Source: Mugil cephalus
Lineage: Eukaryota; Chordata; Actinopteri; Mugiliformes; Mugilidae
Direction of reading: 5' to 3'
Assembly (NCBI RefSeq): GCF_022458985.1
Contig: NC_061783.1
Span: forward strand, 13,585,913-13,649,912
DNA length: 64,000 bases
In this document: positions 14,401-27,686 of the stretch, in pieces
Layout: each line of letters opens with the position of its first letter
Position numbering within the stretch: the first letter of the stretch is position 1
Notes under the pieces: model-generated
Databases searched by the model: none
What the model saw: only the letters and a program-made list of their open reading frames with translations
What the model was told of the DNA's origin: nothing
Translations under genes and position numbers: made by a program

Positions 14401-14964
14401 TTCAGATTATTTAATAAACATTAATCGAAACTACATAGAAATATGGTATTTAAGTCAGACATTTGTGTCACAAATTGTTAAAGGACTAGACTAATTGTTT
14501 TGTGTGGACTAACTGATTTATTAAATTTAATAGAGTGAGTTGGGATTTACATGTATGTTACAAATAAGCTTTCAGTCATTTTATGTTGCGGTTAATTTCC
14601 TTTTTTGGTAGCTCTTAGTGGTCACCTCGGCCTGTACCAATGGGAAACAATTGTTTAGTGATCCATCCACCATAAAAGGTCATTAGAAATGTACATTGAT
14701 TCCTTTGATGACAAAGCACCTTTTCACGAGTCCAATCACTACACCCTTGACTGACGAATAAAAAAACAAAAACAAAAAAAAACAAAAAACATTTGGACTA
14801 ATTTAGACTTAATTTTTTTCTCCTCAGACATAATCAGAGCCTGTTGAGACCTGGGAGTCAACGCTTCAGATCTGTGAGGTATATCCTGAACAAGCCCCAG
14901 CACATTCAGGGGGGCCACTCAGCTAAAGCTTTGACCTCTTTTGCGTCTTCTGCACCTCTTTAAA

Positions 14965-17900
14965 ATGGAGGACGGGTACCAAAACCGGACTACCTTCATA
15001 AAAGGAGCCAAAGACATTGCCAAAGAAGTCAAGCGGCAAGCCTCCAAGAAGGTGGGCCGCTCCGTGGATAAGGTGACCGATGAGTACAGCAAGCGCTCCT
15101 ACAGCCGCTTTGAAGAGGATGACGATGATGACTACCCAATGCAGGGAAGCCAGGATGGAGGCTACTACCGTGGAGACAGCCAGGCGGCCAACGACGACGA
15201 CGGCGGCCACAGCGACTCCACAGAGGGCCACGACGAGGATGATGAGATCTACGAGGGCGAGTACCAAGGAATCCCCAGGGCTGATTCGGGCAAAGGTAGT
15301 CTGGCCGGAGGTCCGGGATCGGTGAGAGCCGGAGACCAACAGTTCAGAGACGCCGCGGCGTCCGAGGCTGCAAGGAGGAAGGACCAGGAGGAGCTGGCTC
15401 AACAGTACGAGACCATTTTACAAGAATGTGGTCACGGGAAGTTCCAGTGGAGCCTCTACTTTGTGCTGGGACTGGCGCTCATGGCTGACGGCGTGGAGAT
15501 CTTCGTGGTCGGTTTTGTCCTCCCCAGCGCTGAGAAGGATATGTGTCTGTCTGAACCCAGCAAAAGCATGCTAGGTAAGACTCCTTCTGTTCTGGGTTGG
15601 CGTTTTTTTAATGATGCATTTTCAATTCCCTTAAAACACAATGCTGTCTTTAACCAATATTTTTCTTAACACAGTAATGACTCTGTATCCAAGGTCTGAT
15701 CCAACTCACTCCTTTGTGCCATAGCCTTTAAATCTCTTCCAAGAACTATTTAAAACACTTAAATGAGTCACACGGCTGTCGTTCTTGGCAACACGTTTCC
15801 TCATTACACTTTTGAGTCGATGCCACATGTACGTCCCAGAAATATTCTCCAGAGCGTGAGATCGGTGTTAAGCCTGTGGAGGTTCTCGCCACTAGTAGCA
15901 CTATGGAGGAATGTATGTAGGTGTTTTTTTAACAGTATGAGAGAGGGGTCAGGATGGATGTGAAGTGGTACGTTGTTCCATAGGGTAAGGGGGCAGTTGC
16001 ACAGAAGGCCCTATCTCCATAGGTTTTCAGTCTGGTTCAGGGAATAGAAAGTAAGTCCTTGTTTGTAGAGCACAGGGATCACGATTGGTCAATGAAATAC
16101 ACATCCTGGCTTGGTTTCGTGCTACTATATCAATCCATGTGTTTGTAATGCAGAAAAACATAGCAGGTGTTGAAAGAAAAAATGTTCATACATTGATACA
16201 TTGAGCATGTTTTTCAAACCATCTGTGTTTTGCTGAAAAACACATGTTCTGCAGCAAACTCTCAACAAACACAATCTGATATATTTATTTGATAAAGTTC
16301 CATTTCTCATACCCCCTCCTCTCCGCAGGTCTGATTGTGTATTTCGGGATGATGGTCGGGGCTTTCCTCTGGGGGGCTCTGGCCGACCGGATAGGCCGCC
16401 GGCAGTCTCTCCTCATCTGTCTGTCCATCAACAGTATCTTCTCCTTCTTCTCCTCCTTCGTCCAGGGTTACAGCACCTTTCTCTTTTGCCGCCTCCTCTC
16501 CGGTGTTGGGTAATTGCAAATAAAAACTTTTAATGTAACTGCACCGTTTTAAGTTTTACAATGCACGGAAAGTGATTATTATCCAGTTTCCGTGGTTTAA
16601 TGAGCTGGCAAATTGAGAAGCTGATAACGTTCAGGTTTGAGTTCAAATAAATCACTTTCCAACTGAGTTTCCTTTGCACCCCGATGGGCATAATGAGATG
16701 TGCCAACCCTAAAAGCCAATACACAACATGAAACAGATTGAAGCTTTGCTTTTATTGTATATAACTTTTCGTGTTATGAAGTGTGAAATAAATAAATTTA
16801 CCTTTTATATTTATATTTAAGGCCACAATGCTCTTCTGGTTTCTGAATTTCGCAGAATCGGTGGTTCAATTCCCATCGTGTTCTCCTACTACTCTGAATT
16901 CCTGTCCCAAGAGAAGCGCGGCGAGCACCTCAGCTGGCTCTGCATGTTCTGGATGATCGGAGGAATATACGCATCCGCTATGGCCTGGGCCATAATCCCA
17001 CATTATGGTGAGTACAGTACAAGAACAGTCTTCATTTTAATTGTCTTAACTCTTAAGTTTTGGTTTACATTTTGCTTCGTTGCTGAGAGTAAGAAGACAC
17101 AATCACATCTGCTCATGAAATATCATGGCTATAGCGAGTTAGCTTAGCACTAGCATAAGAACAAACTGCTAGTCTAGCCATATCTAAAGACAAATAAAGG
17201 TTTTAGCCTTTATGCTAGCCTAAGCTTTAAGCTAACTGCCGTCTGGTTTCAGTTACAAATGAATGTGGTATAAATCCTCCCAACTAACTATCCCATTCAT
17301 CAAACTAAGAGCGAACACACAGGTTGTAGCTTATTTGGAAGTAGCGTGAGGTGGATGAAAAACAGGTTCAAGCTGCTAGAAAACATCTGCCCGGAGACTG
17401 CACGGAGACCGACCTCTGACTCCCCTTCAGGGAAAAGGAAATAAGAACGTGGCTCATATTGTGTCACATCAAATTAAATAAGGCTGTGTGTTTGATCCTA
17501 ATGTTTTTTATTGATTTGACTCATACTTACAGGCCACAGAGAAGGTTACAGGCTGCAGCCATTTCTACGTTTAAGGTCATTTGGTTGTGTCTTTGTGTCT
17601 GATTGTTTTTCTCCTCTCAGGATGGAGTTTCCAGATGGGATCGGCGTATCAGTTCCATAGCTGGCGCGTGTTCGTGTTAGTGTGCGCATTTCCCTCTGTG
17701 GCTGCCATTGCCGCCCTCAGCGCCATGCCAGAGAGCCCACGCTTCTACTTAGAGGTCAGCAGATGTGCTTACACACAGTTAGTCTCTGATGGCATTGGCC
17801 TTACCTACTCGTATTTGAGTCGGTCAGAAACTGTGTCAAGTAAACATAATAATTCTTCTTAAAGAAATAGTCAGGAATCTCTTTTTTTTTCTCCCCCAAA

Positions 17901-20900
17901 CAGAATGGAAAACATGACGAAGGCTGGATGATTCTGAAGCAAGTTCACGACACAAACATGAGAGCGAAGGGATACCCAGAGAGGGTGTTTTCCGTGAGTA
18001 TCTCTGACAAAGGAGTGACTTGAAATTATTGCTATACAACAGGGGTCACAGACTATACAGCAATTAGCCACCAGGTCACTGTCAGTTAGTTGCTATCTGA
18101 GGCAATAAATACACAATACATTCGGTTTTAAATTACAAAAATAAATGATTGTCTTTATTTCAAACATGTAAGAGATGAAAACAAAGTAAAAAAAATAGAT
18201 AAAAAATTAGAAAAATTGTGAAAAACCAGAACAGGTAGACTAATAAGTAGGCAAATAAATGAATCAAAAGCAAAAACCGTGAGAATGAAACAGCGCATTG
18301 GAGAAATAAAGCAATATTTGCCGATTGTTTGAAAATGGTTATAGGTCCTAAAGACCAAATAAACTCCCCACGTCTCAGCACAACCCAGCAGGATGGGTTT
18401 TATGTGAGTGCAGATGAAGGACACACTTCATCCTGTTCGCCGTGGGGCTCTCTGCTCTGAGTGTGTTGCTTAGCTCTGCACTCAGACAAACAAACCCACA
18501 GACCTGTATGTCTTTAGACAGCCGTGGTTTGCTGTGGGTACTTTTATATGAGTCTATACATCGTGTTTAAAAAAAATCCTACCTTCAGAATGATGACAGT
18601 TTTGCAAAAGTTGTATTTTAATAAAACAAGTTTGGAGAATTTAGGAAGGACCAGCAGTGTTTTAACAGCCCTGAATAGATTCAAAGATGAAGCTTTCCCA
18701 CTTCTCGAAGATCTTCCTCAGACTTATCAGGAATGCTAAATACAATTTAAGTTTGGTTGGAAAAATTTCCATTGTTCTTTTAAATAGTCACTGTCTTTGC
18801 CGCGTCCTCTACCTCCGACTGTTGTCTGCATGAAATGTCCTCTCTGATGGGCAGAAAACAGCAGGAGGTCTAGTTTTGTGGAAGCTTTTCGGTGCTCCAG
18901 TCATGCCTCTGAATGACTTGTTTCTCTTTGATCCAAGGTCACCACAATCAAGACTGTGAAGCAGATGGATGAGTTGGTGGACACTGGCACCGACACTCCG
19001 GTCTGGCGACGCTACAGGCTGAAGATCATGAGCCTCTCCCAACAGGTGAGGCAAAGTCTTGAGGTTAAAAATCTAACTGACATGTAGCATTTATTCAACC
19101 ACAGAAGGATAGGCCATGTGGTCTCGCTGGATTTGATTGAATTATCGTGAGACTTGTTACTTTGCAGGAAATCCTGCCACGTTTTTAAAGCAGTAAATAA
19201 AAGTATTTTTTTTCCTTAAACCTGCAGTGTTAGAGTTGTTGTGCAAGAGTCTCAGAGCTGAGTCATTTTACAACCCAAGGCTGGCTGTGAAAGGCCTCAG
19301 TGGAGCTGGCGTTGGTGGAAAGAAACAATGTGGATGTAAACATCAAACATAAACATCATCAAGTGTGAATTATCCTCTTGAATTTGTATTTCGCTACACA
19401 AGCTCTCTGTTTGTGAACAAACATTGAATTTACTCCAACTTCTGTCTTTTCTACATCTGTGTGTAACTCTGAGATTTATTGTGGGGTTATATTTTACTTT
19501 CCTGTGCATATTGTTGCAGCACCGCCACTTTGAACTTTACCAGCTTTATGTCTGACTTTAATTTTTCATTCAGCCTACGTTCTGCTCCACGCCTACACCC
19601 TCCACCTCCTTCTGAATCTCCCTCTTGTTTGCCATCTGCTTGATGCCTCCTGAAAATGAGACAATAAGAAAAAGGCAATAAGAGACAACAGGATTTGAAG
19701 TTTTAGTGTTGAAACTCATAAATCTGTTGCCACAATGTCACAATATCATCCAATTAAAAAAAGCAAGTGTCAAGCAATATAATCAGAGAAACTGAAGAAG
19801 AATCCCGTTCTTTCTTTCTCATCATAAAAAGTTTTGTTTCTTCTTGTTCACATGTTGCAGATGAAGAACAACATTCTTGCCTGCTTCAGCCCCGAATATA
19901 AACGGACAACCTTCATGCTCATGGCCGTCTGGTTCACCATGTCTTTCAGGTAAAGTGAAGGCTCATAAAACCTGCCGTGTTCCATACATCACACCCTCTT
20001 TTAGGGCTTCATTTCATGCGTCTCGACTTTTACGACTTTGCAGCTATTACGGCCTGACGGTGTGGTTCCCAGACATGATCAAGTACATCCAGAAGCAGGA
20101 ATACGATTCGCGCACTAAGACCTTCTCGAAGGAGCGAGTGGAGCACGTCACTTTTAACTTCACCCTGGAAAACCAAGTGCACCGCCAAGGATACTACTTC
20201 AATGACAAGTAAGCCCATTTGTTTGGTTTGGTGTAACCCTAACCCTAACCCTATCCCTATCCTAGATTCAGTTGACCCTTTGCACCATGATGGACAGCAG
20301 AAAATAAACATTAGACCGGGAAATTCTAAAGCCAACAACAAAAACGAATACAATGTTGTGATGGATGAGTATCTATTCTATTTTAAATTTAAGCGATGGC
20401 TGCCAATAGTCAGAATAATGTCGCGCTGTTGTCGTGTGAAGTGAGTCGCTTTGTAGGATGGAACAAAGAGCGACAGTTGGAGACGATAGCGATAGCAGGG
20501 TTAGCTACCCACTCATGCCTTTTTTCAACAGACGTGTTCATGGACCTGACTAATCATCCAGTCTGCCCAAGCTCGGTCCTCACGATCCGTCCCAATATGT
20601 CACAAATGTGTCCCCATACAGGTTACCGAATGCTAATGGCAGAGGGATGTACGTCATAATGTTGAGTGACAGGACGTCCCCGATTTCCAGGACAGTCCCC
20701 GTTTTGGATGTCTAAAAAGCTAAAAATGTCCCCAATATTAGCGTGCAAAGGGTCAGTACTGTAGCACAGAACATAAAAATCGAAACAAATACTGTATATC
20801 CTGTTCACAGGTTCCTCAACCTGAAGATGAAGTCCATGGTGTTTGAGGACTCTGTCTTCGAGGAGTGCTACTTCGAGGACATCACCTCCACACACACCTT

Positions 20901-23900
20901 CTTTAGAAACTGCACCTTTATTGCCAGTTTGTTCTACAACACAGGTAAAAATGACATCTACTGTGTAAGGTGGTCAGTGTTACAGAGGTTTAATTATCTC
21001 TGTCTGAAGTTTAGTCAGGGTAGTAAAACTAGATTTCTATTTACATCATTTTTCACTTGGATCTTTTGTTTTTCCCAGACAAATCTGGGATTAATAAAAC
21101 AAAGAAAATATCTCACGACAAGCAGAGGTCGTTTTGGATTATGATATTTCAGCTTTGAACTTATCAATATTTACTTTATCCTGCAATCTTGACACAATGA
21201 ATAAGACTTCAAGTGTGATCTGAGAGCCACAGGTGACGTAGCTGCATTTGTCCGGTATTGATATATACTAGAGAAAGACCTCCGATCCTGTCTCTATACA
21301 TTTACTATCAAATATTCTTAACCATTTTCTAGTTTCAGCTTCTCAAAAGATTAAAGAGTAAATATAATAAACCAGTTTAACAGGAGAAGATGAAACGCCG
21401 AGCTCAGAAACATTCTAGTGGTAACCCCTGTTTGCGCTGCAGCGTAACTGTTGCCGTAGCAATATAAACAATTTAAAAAAAAAACAAAAAAAACAACAGA
21501 TGTAAACATGTGTTGAATGGCTGATCAGGACCAAATATTTTAATCCCATCTGTACGTGGAGACAGTTTCAGATCTCCATTTGGTTTTTATGACATTTGCT
21601 GCTGAAACTGAGCAGCGAGCGCGGTTTGAATTTCCTCTTTAAATCAACTTGTCAGATTCAGACCTGGGAAACACATCTGAGGGGCTAAAAAGGAGGAGTT
21701 TTTCTCTGCTAACATATCCAAGTTGTGAAAGATTTATTTTGGGTCAGTTCTTCTGCAGCAGTAACGGCCTCTGTCTTCTCCTCTCTGACGCCAGCGATGC
21801 ATTCTTTTACGGTTGTGTCATTTGTGCATCTAAAACTTTAAGATCGCTCAGCGCTTTTATGCCTGACTTCAAGTGTTATTAGTTGTTGGTATGGAAGCAA
21901 TTCCAGCCGTGTCATCAGAAAATCCAATTAAGTCATCTGTACGGCTGCAGGCGGAAAAGTACAAGGAGAGAGTAAAGTAAGAGGCCTCTCCTGAAACTTT
22001 GCTCTTTTATTGAAATGTGCATGTGACAGAACTGTTGTATTGGATGCTGTTTACCATCTGCCTAAAAGGAATTTTGATTAAAAACAGACTGGTGGAGCTG
22101 GCTGCTGTAAAGCTGTGGCTTCTTTTACTTTAGTTGATTTAATCCTTTCATTCTCGTTTTGAGAAAATTTATGTGAGGACGTATGGAGGGCTGGTCTGGG
22201 GCGCTGGGAGGTCAGACAGTCTACAGCCAAAAATTACACAATGAATGTTCATTGTGCTTCGTCTATTGCTTTTTTGCATAGACTAACTCTAAAGCAATGG
22301 AGAGGGACTTTTGCATGTAGCATAAAGTCTGGTACATCCAAATCCTTGCCATATTTAATCACCAAGTTTTACATAAGAGAATTGGCACCATGTAAATCTA
22401 AAACAATGGTTACCAATGTAACTACGGTTCTATGAATCTCCTGTCTCTCGTCAGAAAGGGATAAAACAGGATCCTGGTAGAATAAAGTTTCTGAGGCTCT
22501 AAATGAAAAATAAAGTCTGTGTTTAGATGCAGAATTATAGTCTCAAAATACAGGACAATCACAGATTATCCCTCGTGCGGCTTTTTTAGAACTCCTTAAA
22601 GGGATACGCCACCCGTATGTGAAATTTATTCACTCATCGTATTCCCTAGAGTTGGATAAGTGAAAAAAGCTTATAAAAATAAGTCCAGGCATTGTCCTAG
22701 TTGTTATTAGACGTTGAAATGTAGAGTTGCCAATTAGCCAGTCGGTCGCAAAAGTGATAAACTCAAGAATTTTCCTAATTACTTCCTGTGACCTGTATAT
22801 TGAAATCGAGTCCAAATGCCAATGCAGTTAACACGAAGGGATTGCCTAGGGCAGATATAGGCTCACTTATCCTGGAAGGGAATAAGTTGAGTGACTAAAT
22901 TTCACATAGATGTGGCATATCCCTTTGAAGAACCAAGCGACCAAAAATGCTCTGCACCGTACCTTTAAATAAAGTCAAATACTAAATTATTTTCTTTACC
23001 AGTAAAACACGAAGAGGTTTGTTTTCAACTGAGAAATGTCTGCTTCCCCCTCAAGATATGACACTCTTATATTTATATATATGAATCTCTTTTTGGTTCA
23101 GTATTTTATAACAACTTTTTCTCTTTCCTTCCTCAGATTTGTTCAAATACAGGTTTGTCAACTGTAAACTGCTCAACAGCACGTTCCTCCACAACAAGGA
23201 GGGCTGCATGCTCGACTTCAGCGACGACTTCAACAATGCCTACATGATATACTTTGTCAACTTTCTCGGCACGCTCGCAGTGTTGCCTGGCAACATTGTG
23301 TCAGCTCTATTAATGGACAAAATCGGGCGTCTAAGGATGCTGGGTAGGCTTGCACCTAATAAATGCGGATAGTTCACTCGTGAGCACGGAGGATGAGTTA
23401 ACGTAATCCTCCTCCCTCTCTCCCAAACAGCGGGATCCAGCGTCATATCTTGTGTCAGCTGTTTCTTCCTGATGTTCGGCAACAGCGAGTCGGGGATGAT
23501 CGCCCTGTTGTGTCTGTTCGGTGGCATCAGCATCGCCTCGTGGAACGCCCTGGATGTGATAACAGTGGAACTCTACCCCTCGGATAAAAGGTAGAGATGT
23601 TATGATGCAGATGTTACAAACATAAAGGAAATGTTTTTATTGGTTTTATTTAAGTATGATATGTGGGGACCTGCCTGTGTTGCATGTTGTTCTTGACTTC
23701 TGGAGTAGTGTATGCCCTACAACAAACATTGCACTAAGTCCAGTTGCTTGCACTAGATGGCTGTATCTTTAGAGGCAGCCCCATTTAAGGACCCCTGAAT
23801 CCCACTTTGAAAATCTTCCATCCATTAAGTAATACTAGTAATACCAGTGTGGCTTTAAAATACACTGAAATTCTGTGTTCAGAAATTTCAGTCCTGTCAT

Positions 23901-24976
23901 CAAACAACATGCATGCACATTCTGTATTTTATTTTAAAGGATCTTGTAAATTTTATTTTGAAAATTGACTACAAATTGTCCCTTATGTAAAACAAATATT
24001 ATATCAACCTTAGTTATGACCATATTGCTTCATAAGAAAAATAACTTGATTACTGAACACTCAAGTTACGTTCAGTGACACCTAGTTTTAACCTCATGAG
24101 ATGTAAGCATTTGTTTGAAATGGTATAATGCTATGCTATAATATTAAGATCTTTAAGTGTTTGGGATTAGTAGGACATAAAAAGCATAAATAATACGCAT
24201 CATCTTTAAAGTGGTTGTTCAAAGATCATGCCCATTGTATATACTGGCTGTTCAAAGTTTCAAAAATTTCAAATAAATTATGTGGACACATTTCACTGTA
24301 TATTATAATTTAAGACACCAATGTGTAAAACAAGAACATAAAAAACTGTTTATTTTGATGCAAAAGCAGAATTGGAAACGATGAAATCCCAATGTCCTCA
24401 AACGTATACTTGTGACTTTGTTAGATTTTTGTCATATCAAACTAGAATAGTTATTAAGAATAAATAAACAAGTGTGCTGACTCTTTCTACTAGTACATGG
24501 GAGACAAAAGCGTCTCCTTATGAGGACAACAGGTCTGAATAAAGCAGAATAAGCTGCCACAAACCTGAAACATTAAGTCCCCATATGAGGATGTTGGGTC
24601 TCAGGAGGTTAATAACAAATAGACTTATGTTTCATATAATAAAGAATTAGCGTCTTTATAGCAGACGCTTTCTTTGCATATTTTATGGTTTTAAAAGTGT
24701 GTGTTCCTATCTCTATATAGTTAAAAATCTACTCTGATTGTCAACCGGTTGCAGAAACTCCTCACTGAGACTGTCTCCTTTGTTGTTTTCAGAACCACAG
24801 CGTTCGGCTTCTTGAACGCCCTCTGTAAACTGGCAGCCGTGCTGGGCATCAGCATCTTCCAGTCATTTGTTGGCATCACCAAGGCCGTCCCCATCTTATT
24901 TGCTGCTGGTGCACTCGCCGCCGGCAGTTTTCTCGCAACAAAGTTGCCTGAAACGAGAGGCCAGGTGTTGCAGTAA
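14965..24976 (+). CDS. sv2a: Synaptic vesicle glycoprotein 2A
   Basis: Twelve coding exons join in phase to 737 residues (human 742): 14965-15574, 16329-16509, 16856-17007, 17621-17754, 17904-17993, 18938-19045, 19861-19949, 20044-20208, 20811-20944, 23137-23343, 23431-23590 and 24793-24976. SV2A is a twelve-span MFS-fold glycoprotein of synaptic vesicles that supports regulated exocytosis. The cytoplasmic N-terminus (MEDGYQNRTTFIKGAKDIAK) is acidic and matches SV2A rather than SV2B. The first membrane span is near residues 162-187. The MFS loop motif LADRIGRRQ lies early in the protein, and MDKIGRLRML is its second-half counterpart. The luminal loop, about residues 487-585, has pentapeptide-like repeats with alternating Phe, and NxT/S sequons at N493, N543 and N568, each exactly five below the human sites. 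The C-terminus LPETRGQVLQ is as in mammals. No break seen. Confidence 0.97.
15765..16095 (+). repeat. Probable repeat remnant in sv2a intron 2
   Basis: The text around GTTGTTCCATAGGGTAAGGG and GAAGGCCCTATCTCC resembles a high-copy fish repeat I recall, with a ‘renamed’ order of blocks typical of a LINE-like tail. No frame is preserved. The call rests on memory of similar sequence only. Confidence 0.35.
17095..17345 (+). repeat. Dispersed fish repeat, GTTAGCTTAGC core
   Basis: In sv2a intron 4. GAGTTAGCTTAGCACTAGCA and a following CTAGCC/AAAGACAAATAAAGG block resemble the repeat at 3.7-4.0 kb. Heavily diverged. Confidence 0.4.
20232..20262 (+). repeat. Short interstitial telomere-like repeat
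   Basis: Three CCCTAA-type units followed by two CCCTAT units in sv2a intron 8. A second short cluster occurs near 38018-38036. Both are far too short to be a telomere. Confidence 0.6.
22600..22924. mobile_element. MITE with long inverted repeats in sv2a intron 9
   Basis: The left arm 22600-22662 and right arm 22863-22924 are inverted repeats of about 62 bases with few mismatches, both starting AGGGATA(C/T)GCCAC and continuing through ATGTGAAATTTA. The centre has no coding frame. TTAA flanks the left end and TTGA the right, which may be a piggyBac-style TTAA duplication with one change. Known class not proven. It lies in the intron between the exons ending 20944 and starting 23137. Confidence 0.7.
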
Positions 24977-26884
24977 AGCCGTTGACCAGCAGTGGGCAGC
25001 AGAGTACAGCTGAAGCGTGTGTTTGACAACGAGAGAGCCAGAACATCCCCGAGAGCTTCAGCGCTGCCCGTCACACAACAACAGAACAGAGTGCCATCCC
25101 CATTGTAAGCCCAGAATCCTTTGAAATGTGGATTGCACCATTCACAGTCCATACAGATAACACAGTGATTAAAAGAGAAGAGCACACAGATGTAGAAAAA
25201 GATACCTGCACCATGATACCACCCGATACATCACTTTATTTCAGTTGCTCTGTCAGGTTAAAAAAAAAAAAACTGGATGACGTGGTGTTAAGGGAAACAT
25301 TAGGATAAAACATGCACAGATTTACAGTGACAAGACAGAACGGTCAAGTGAAGAGATGAGACTGAAAAAAAAAAGAGCCATTTCTGGGGGGGATGAAGAA
25401 GGGTTAGTCCGTGTATGTGGTCAGTTTTCAAATATGATTGCAGTGTTTTTCTTTCCGTCCTCGACTTCAGTGACGACTGGCTTACAGTGCCGCTGTTTCA
25501 CTTGCTGTGACGTTGCTGGTGCAGTTCAGTCCACATTCAGACCATTGACTCATTGACGTGTTTTCGTGAAAGGTTTCTCTTACCTTAAACTCATTTTCAG
25601 GGTGAATATATTTTCCTATTGAAACGCCCGTGACCCTTGACCACTGCCAACGACTGAAGCCAGACCCGCTGAGCGCTGTTATTCTCTACCAAATACTGTT
25701 AAAACATTCCAGTTATTGTCAGGATTTATTTAGAAACAAAGCCATTTTTGTCATTTTTTTTGTCCCTGAATAATTCCTGTTCTTACTTACGGCCTCGAGA
25801 TGCAGACAGGTGACGATTCATTTCACAGGATTCTCTGTTGTAAATGGGAACAGCTTGGTCCAGTTCCTCAGTGTTCAGTGTTAAACTAATGTGTCCCCAT
25901 CCCCGTTGTGTCACGATGTTCACCCACGAGCGCAACACATGAACGACTGTAGGACGGATTTTGGTCAAGTGGTAAATGTGAGAGCGGATATTTGCAAATG
26001 AAATTAGTCGTGCGAGCGTGCGATTGCATGTGTGTGTGTGTGTGAGAGGATGCAAGGATTGTCTGAACTGGTCATTTGAACTCCTTCATTTCACGCAAAT
26101 CGACATGCGGATCACATTTTTAATCAGTTATCCAGCTAATTTAAAAAAAAAAAAAGGTTAATTAAACTAAACTGGTGCACTGGCACTGGTGTGGCAGAAA
26201 AGTCTCGCTCCATCACTTATGCATAGTTGCATAAATTAGCCTTTCTAAGAAAACTGTGTGAAAGTTCATTCTGAGAGTCACTTACAAGCTTTTCCCAGAG
26301 CTTTCAACTGTGCCTGTCAGATACAGTATCCTCATGTGTCAGGATGAATGAAAGCTCCTTGAGAAATCCCGTTAAGTGGACCTTGAGTTAAGGTTGTTTT
26401 TGCTTGAATTCGAAGCATGCTTTCTTAAAAAATGCCCCCCTAACAAGTCACAACGACAGTCCATTATATCATAAGCACAAATAAAATGGGACCAAAAGAG
26501 AGAGAAGAAGAAGAAGAAGCAGAAAAGGAAGTCTGATTGATCAGGCGGTGCAGAAAATAAAGGGAAATTTTATTACGATGTTATTTCAAGGGCTGAATCG
26601 TTCATCCATTCCTGCCAGAGAAGGTGAAAGTCTTTTAAGCGTGCACAAGTTAAATACATGCAGTAACTCTGATATGAATTGGATAGAGCCTAAAAGGAAT
26701 CCTTATTTATACATATCACTGTACTTCAGATCATTCTCCAAAGGTGTACATCTATACGTGTGCTGACAATCAGTGAGTGGGAGGATGGTGCGATGTTTTG
26801 ACCTAAAAAAACGTCCTCTGGATTGCGTGTGTGTCTTTTAGAGCAGTTATCTCCCCAAGGAATTTCAAAAAAAAAAAAAAAAAG

Positions 26885-27010
26885 CTCAGCATAAAGACTA
26901 GACATGGGGAAATGGCATGTCTTCCTCTACCTTTATGCTAGGCTAAGCTAACTGTTGACTGTAGTTCCATATTCAGCAGAGGTTGGCATCAGTCTCCTCA
27001 TTCACAGTGT
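26885..27010 (-). repeat. Dispersed fish repeat, inverted copy
   Basis: Read on the minus strand it gives AACAGTTAGCTTAGCCTAGC followed by a CATAAAGGTAG block, the same core as the copies at 3.7 and 17.1 kb. Confidence 0.45.
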
Positions 27011-27654
27011 CGAACTGTATCTTCAGAGATGTCGAAATCCTGATTCTGAGGAACAGATCTCTTCTTTGTGCGGAAAGAGTGTGTGGATGCACGTCGGCCT
27101 GCTTGTGTGTGCGCGCATGTGTGTGTAAGTTGACTAAATCGTCTATCACATATTTTTCTACTCTTTTCTGTTGCAAAGTTTTCATCCCCGCGAGGAACTC
27201 AGCTCAGTCGGGGATCACGGAATATATTTGCGCAAAACAAAACAGCACGAAGAAAAAGATAAAAAACATCCAACAGTATATGCAGTACAGAAATTAACGC
27301 GTTGATCTTCGCAGCAGACCCGGGAGATAACGTGACACCAGCTCTTATGTTTAGAAAGAGATCATAAATATTCACAAAGATCCGCGACCCCGCAAAACCT
27401 TCTGTACTCAACCGATCGTGACGCATGTTTGTATCGTATTGTCTGACTTCTTGGACGTCCTGTATGCCAGCTGTTTTTGTCTAAAGCAAGAACTAGTGTT
27501 TTCATTGTTGTATGATGACATAGATTTGTTGCTTGCAGTGATTGTTCTTAATCAAAGTGGTGGGGTTAAAATTGGTGAAACTTGAGTATGTGTCCTGAAA
27601 GTAAGTTAGTGGTGACTGTGCCCCCGTTTACCTTTTAGACCCAGGTAACTTTTC

Positions 27655-27655
27655 A

Positions 27656-27686
<31 letters not shown>
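27655..27686. repeat. (TA)n microsatellite
   Basis: About 32 bases of alternating T and A with one C interruption. Confidence 0.9.

Larger units (their letters stand above)
10538..14827 (+). other. sv2a: Inferred sv2a intron 1
   Basis: Non-coding sequence between the inferred first exon and the exon with the start codon. It holds an ATCT microsatellite, two Tc1-related copies and a dispersed-repeat copy, each listed separately. I see no other gene in it. Confidence 0.45.

Noticed and set aside
14923-15402. 159-codon minus-strand frame with Val/Leu-rich stretches
   Set aside because: Antisense of the acidic N-terminal coding sequence of sv2a; GAT/GAG codons read as Ile/Leu/Val on the other strand.
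20232-20262. Chromosome-end telomere
   Set aside because: Only a few CCCTAA units, inside an intron of an intact gene.
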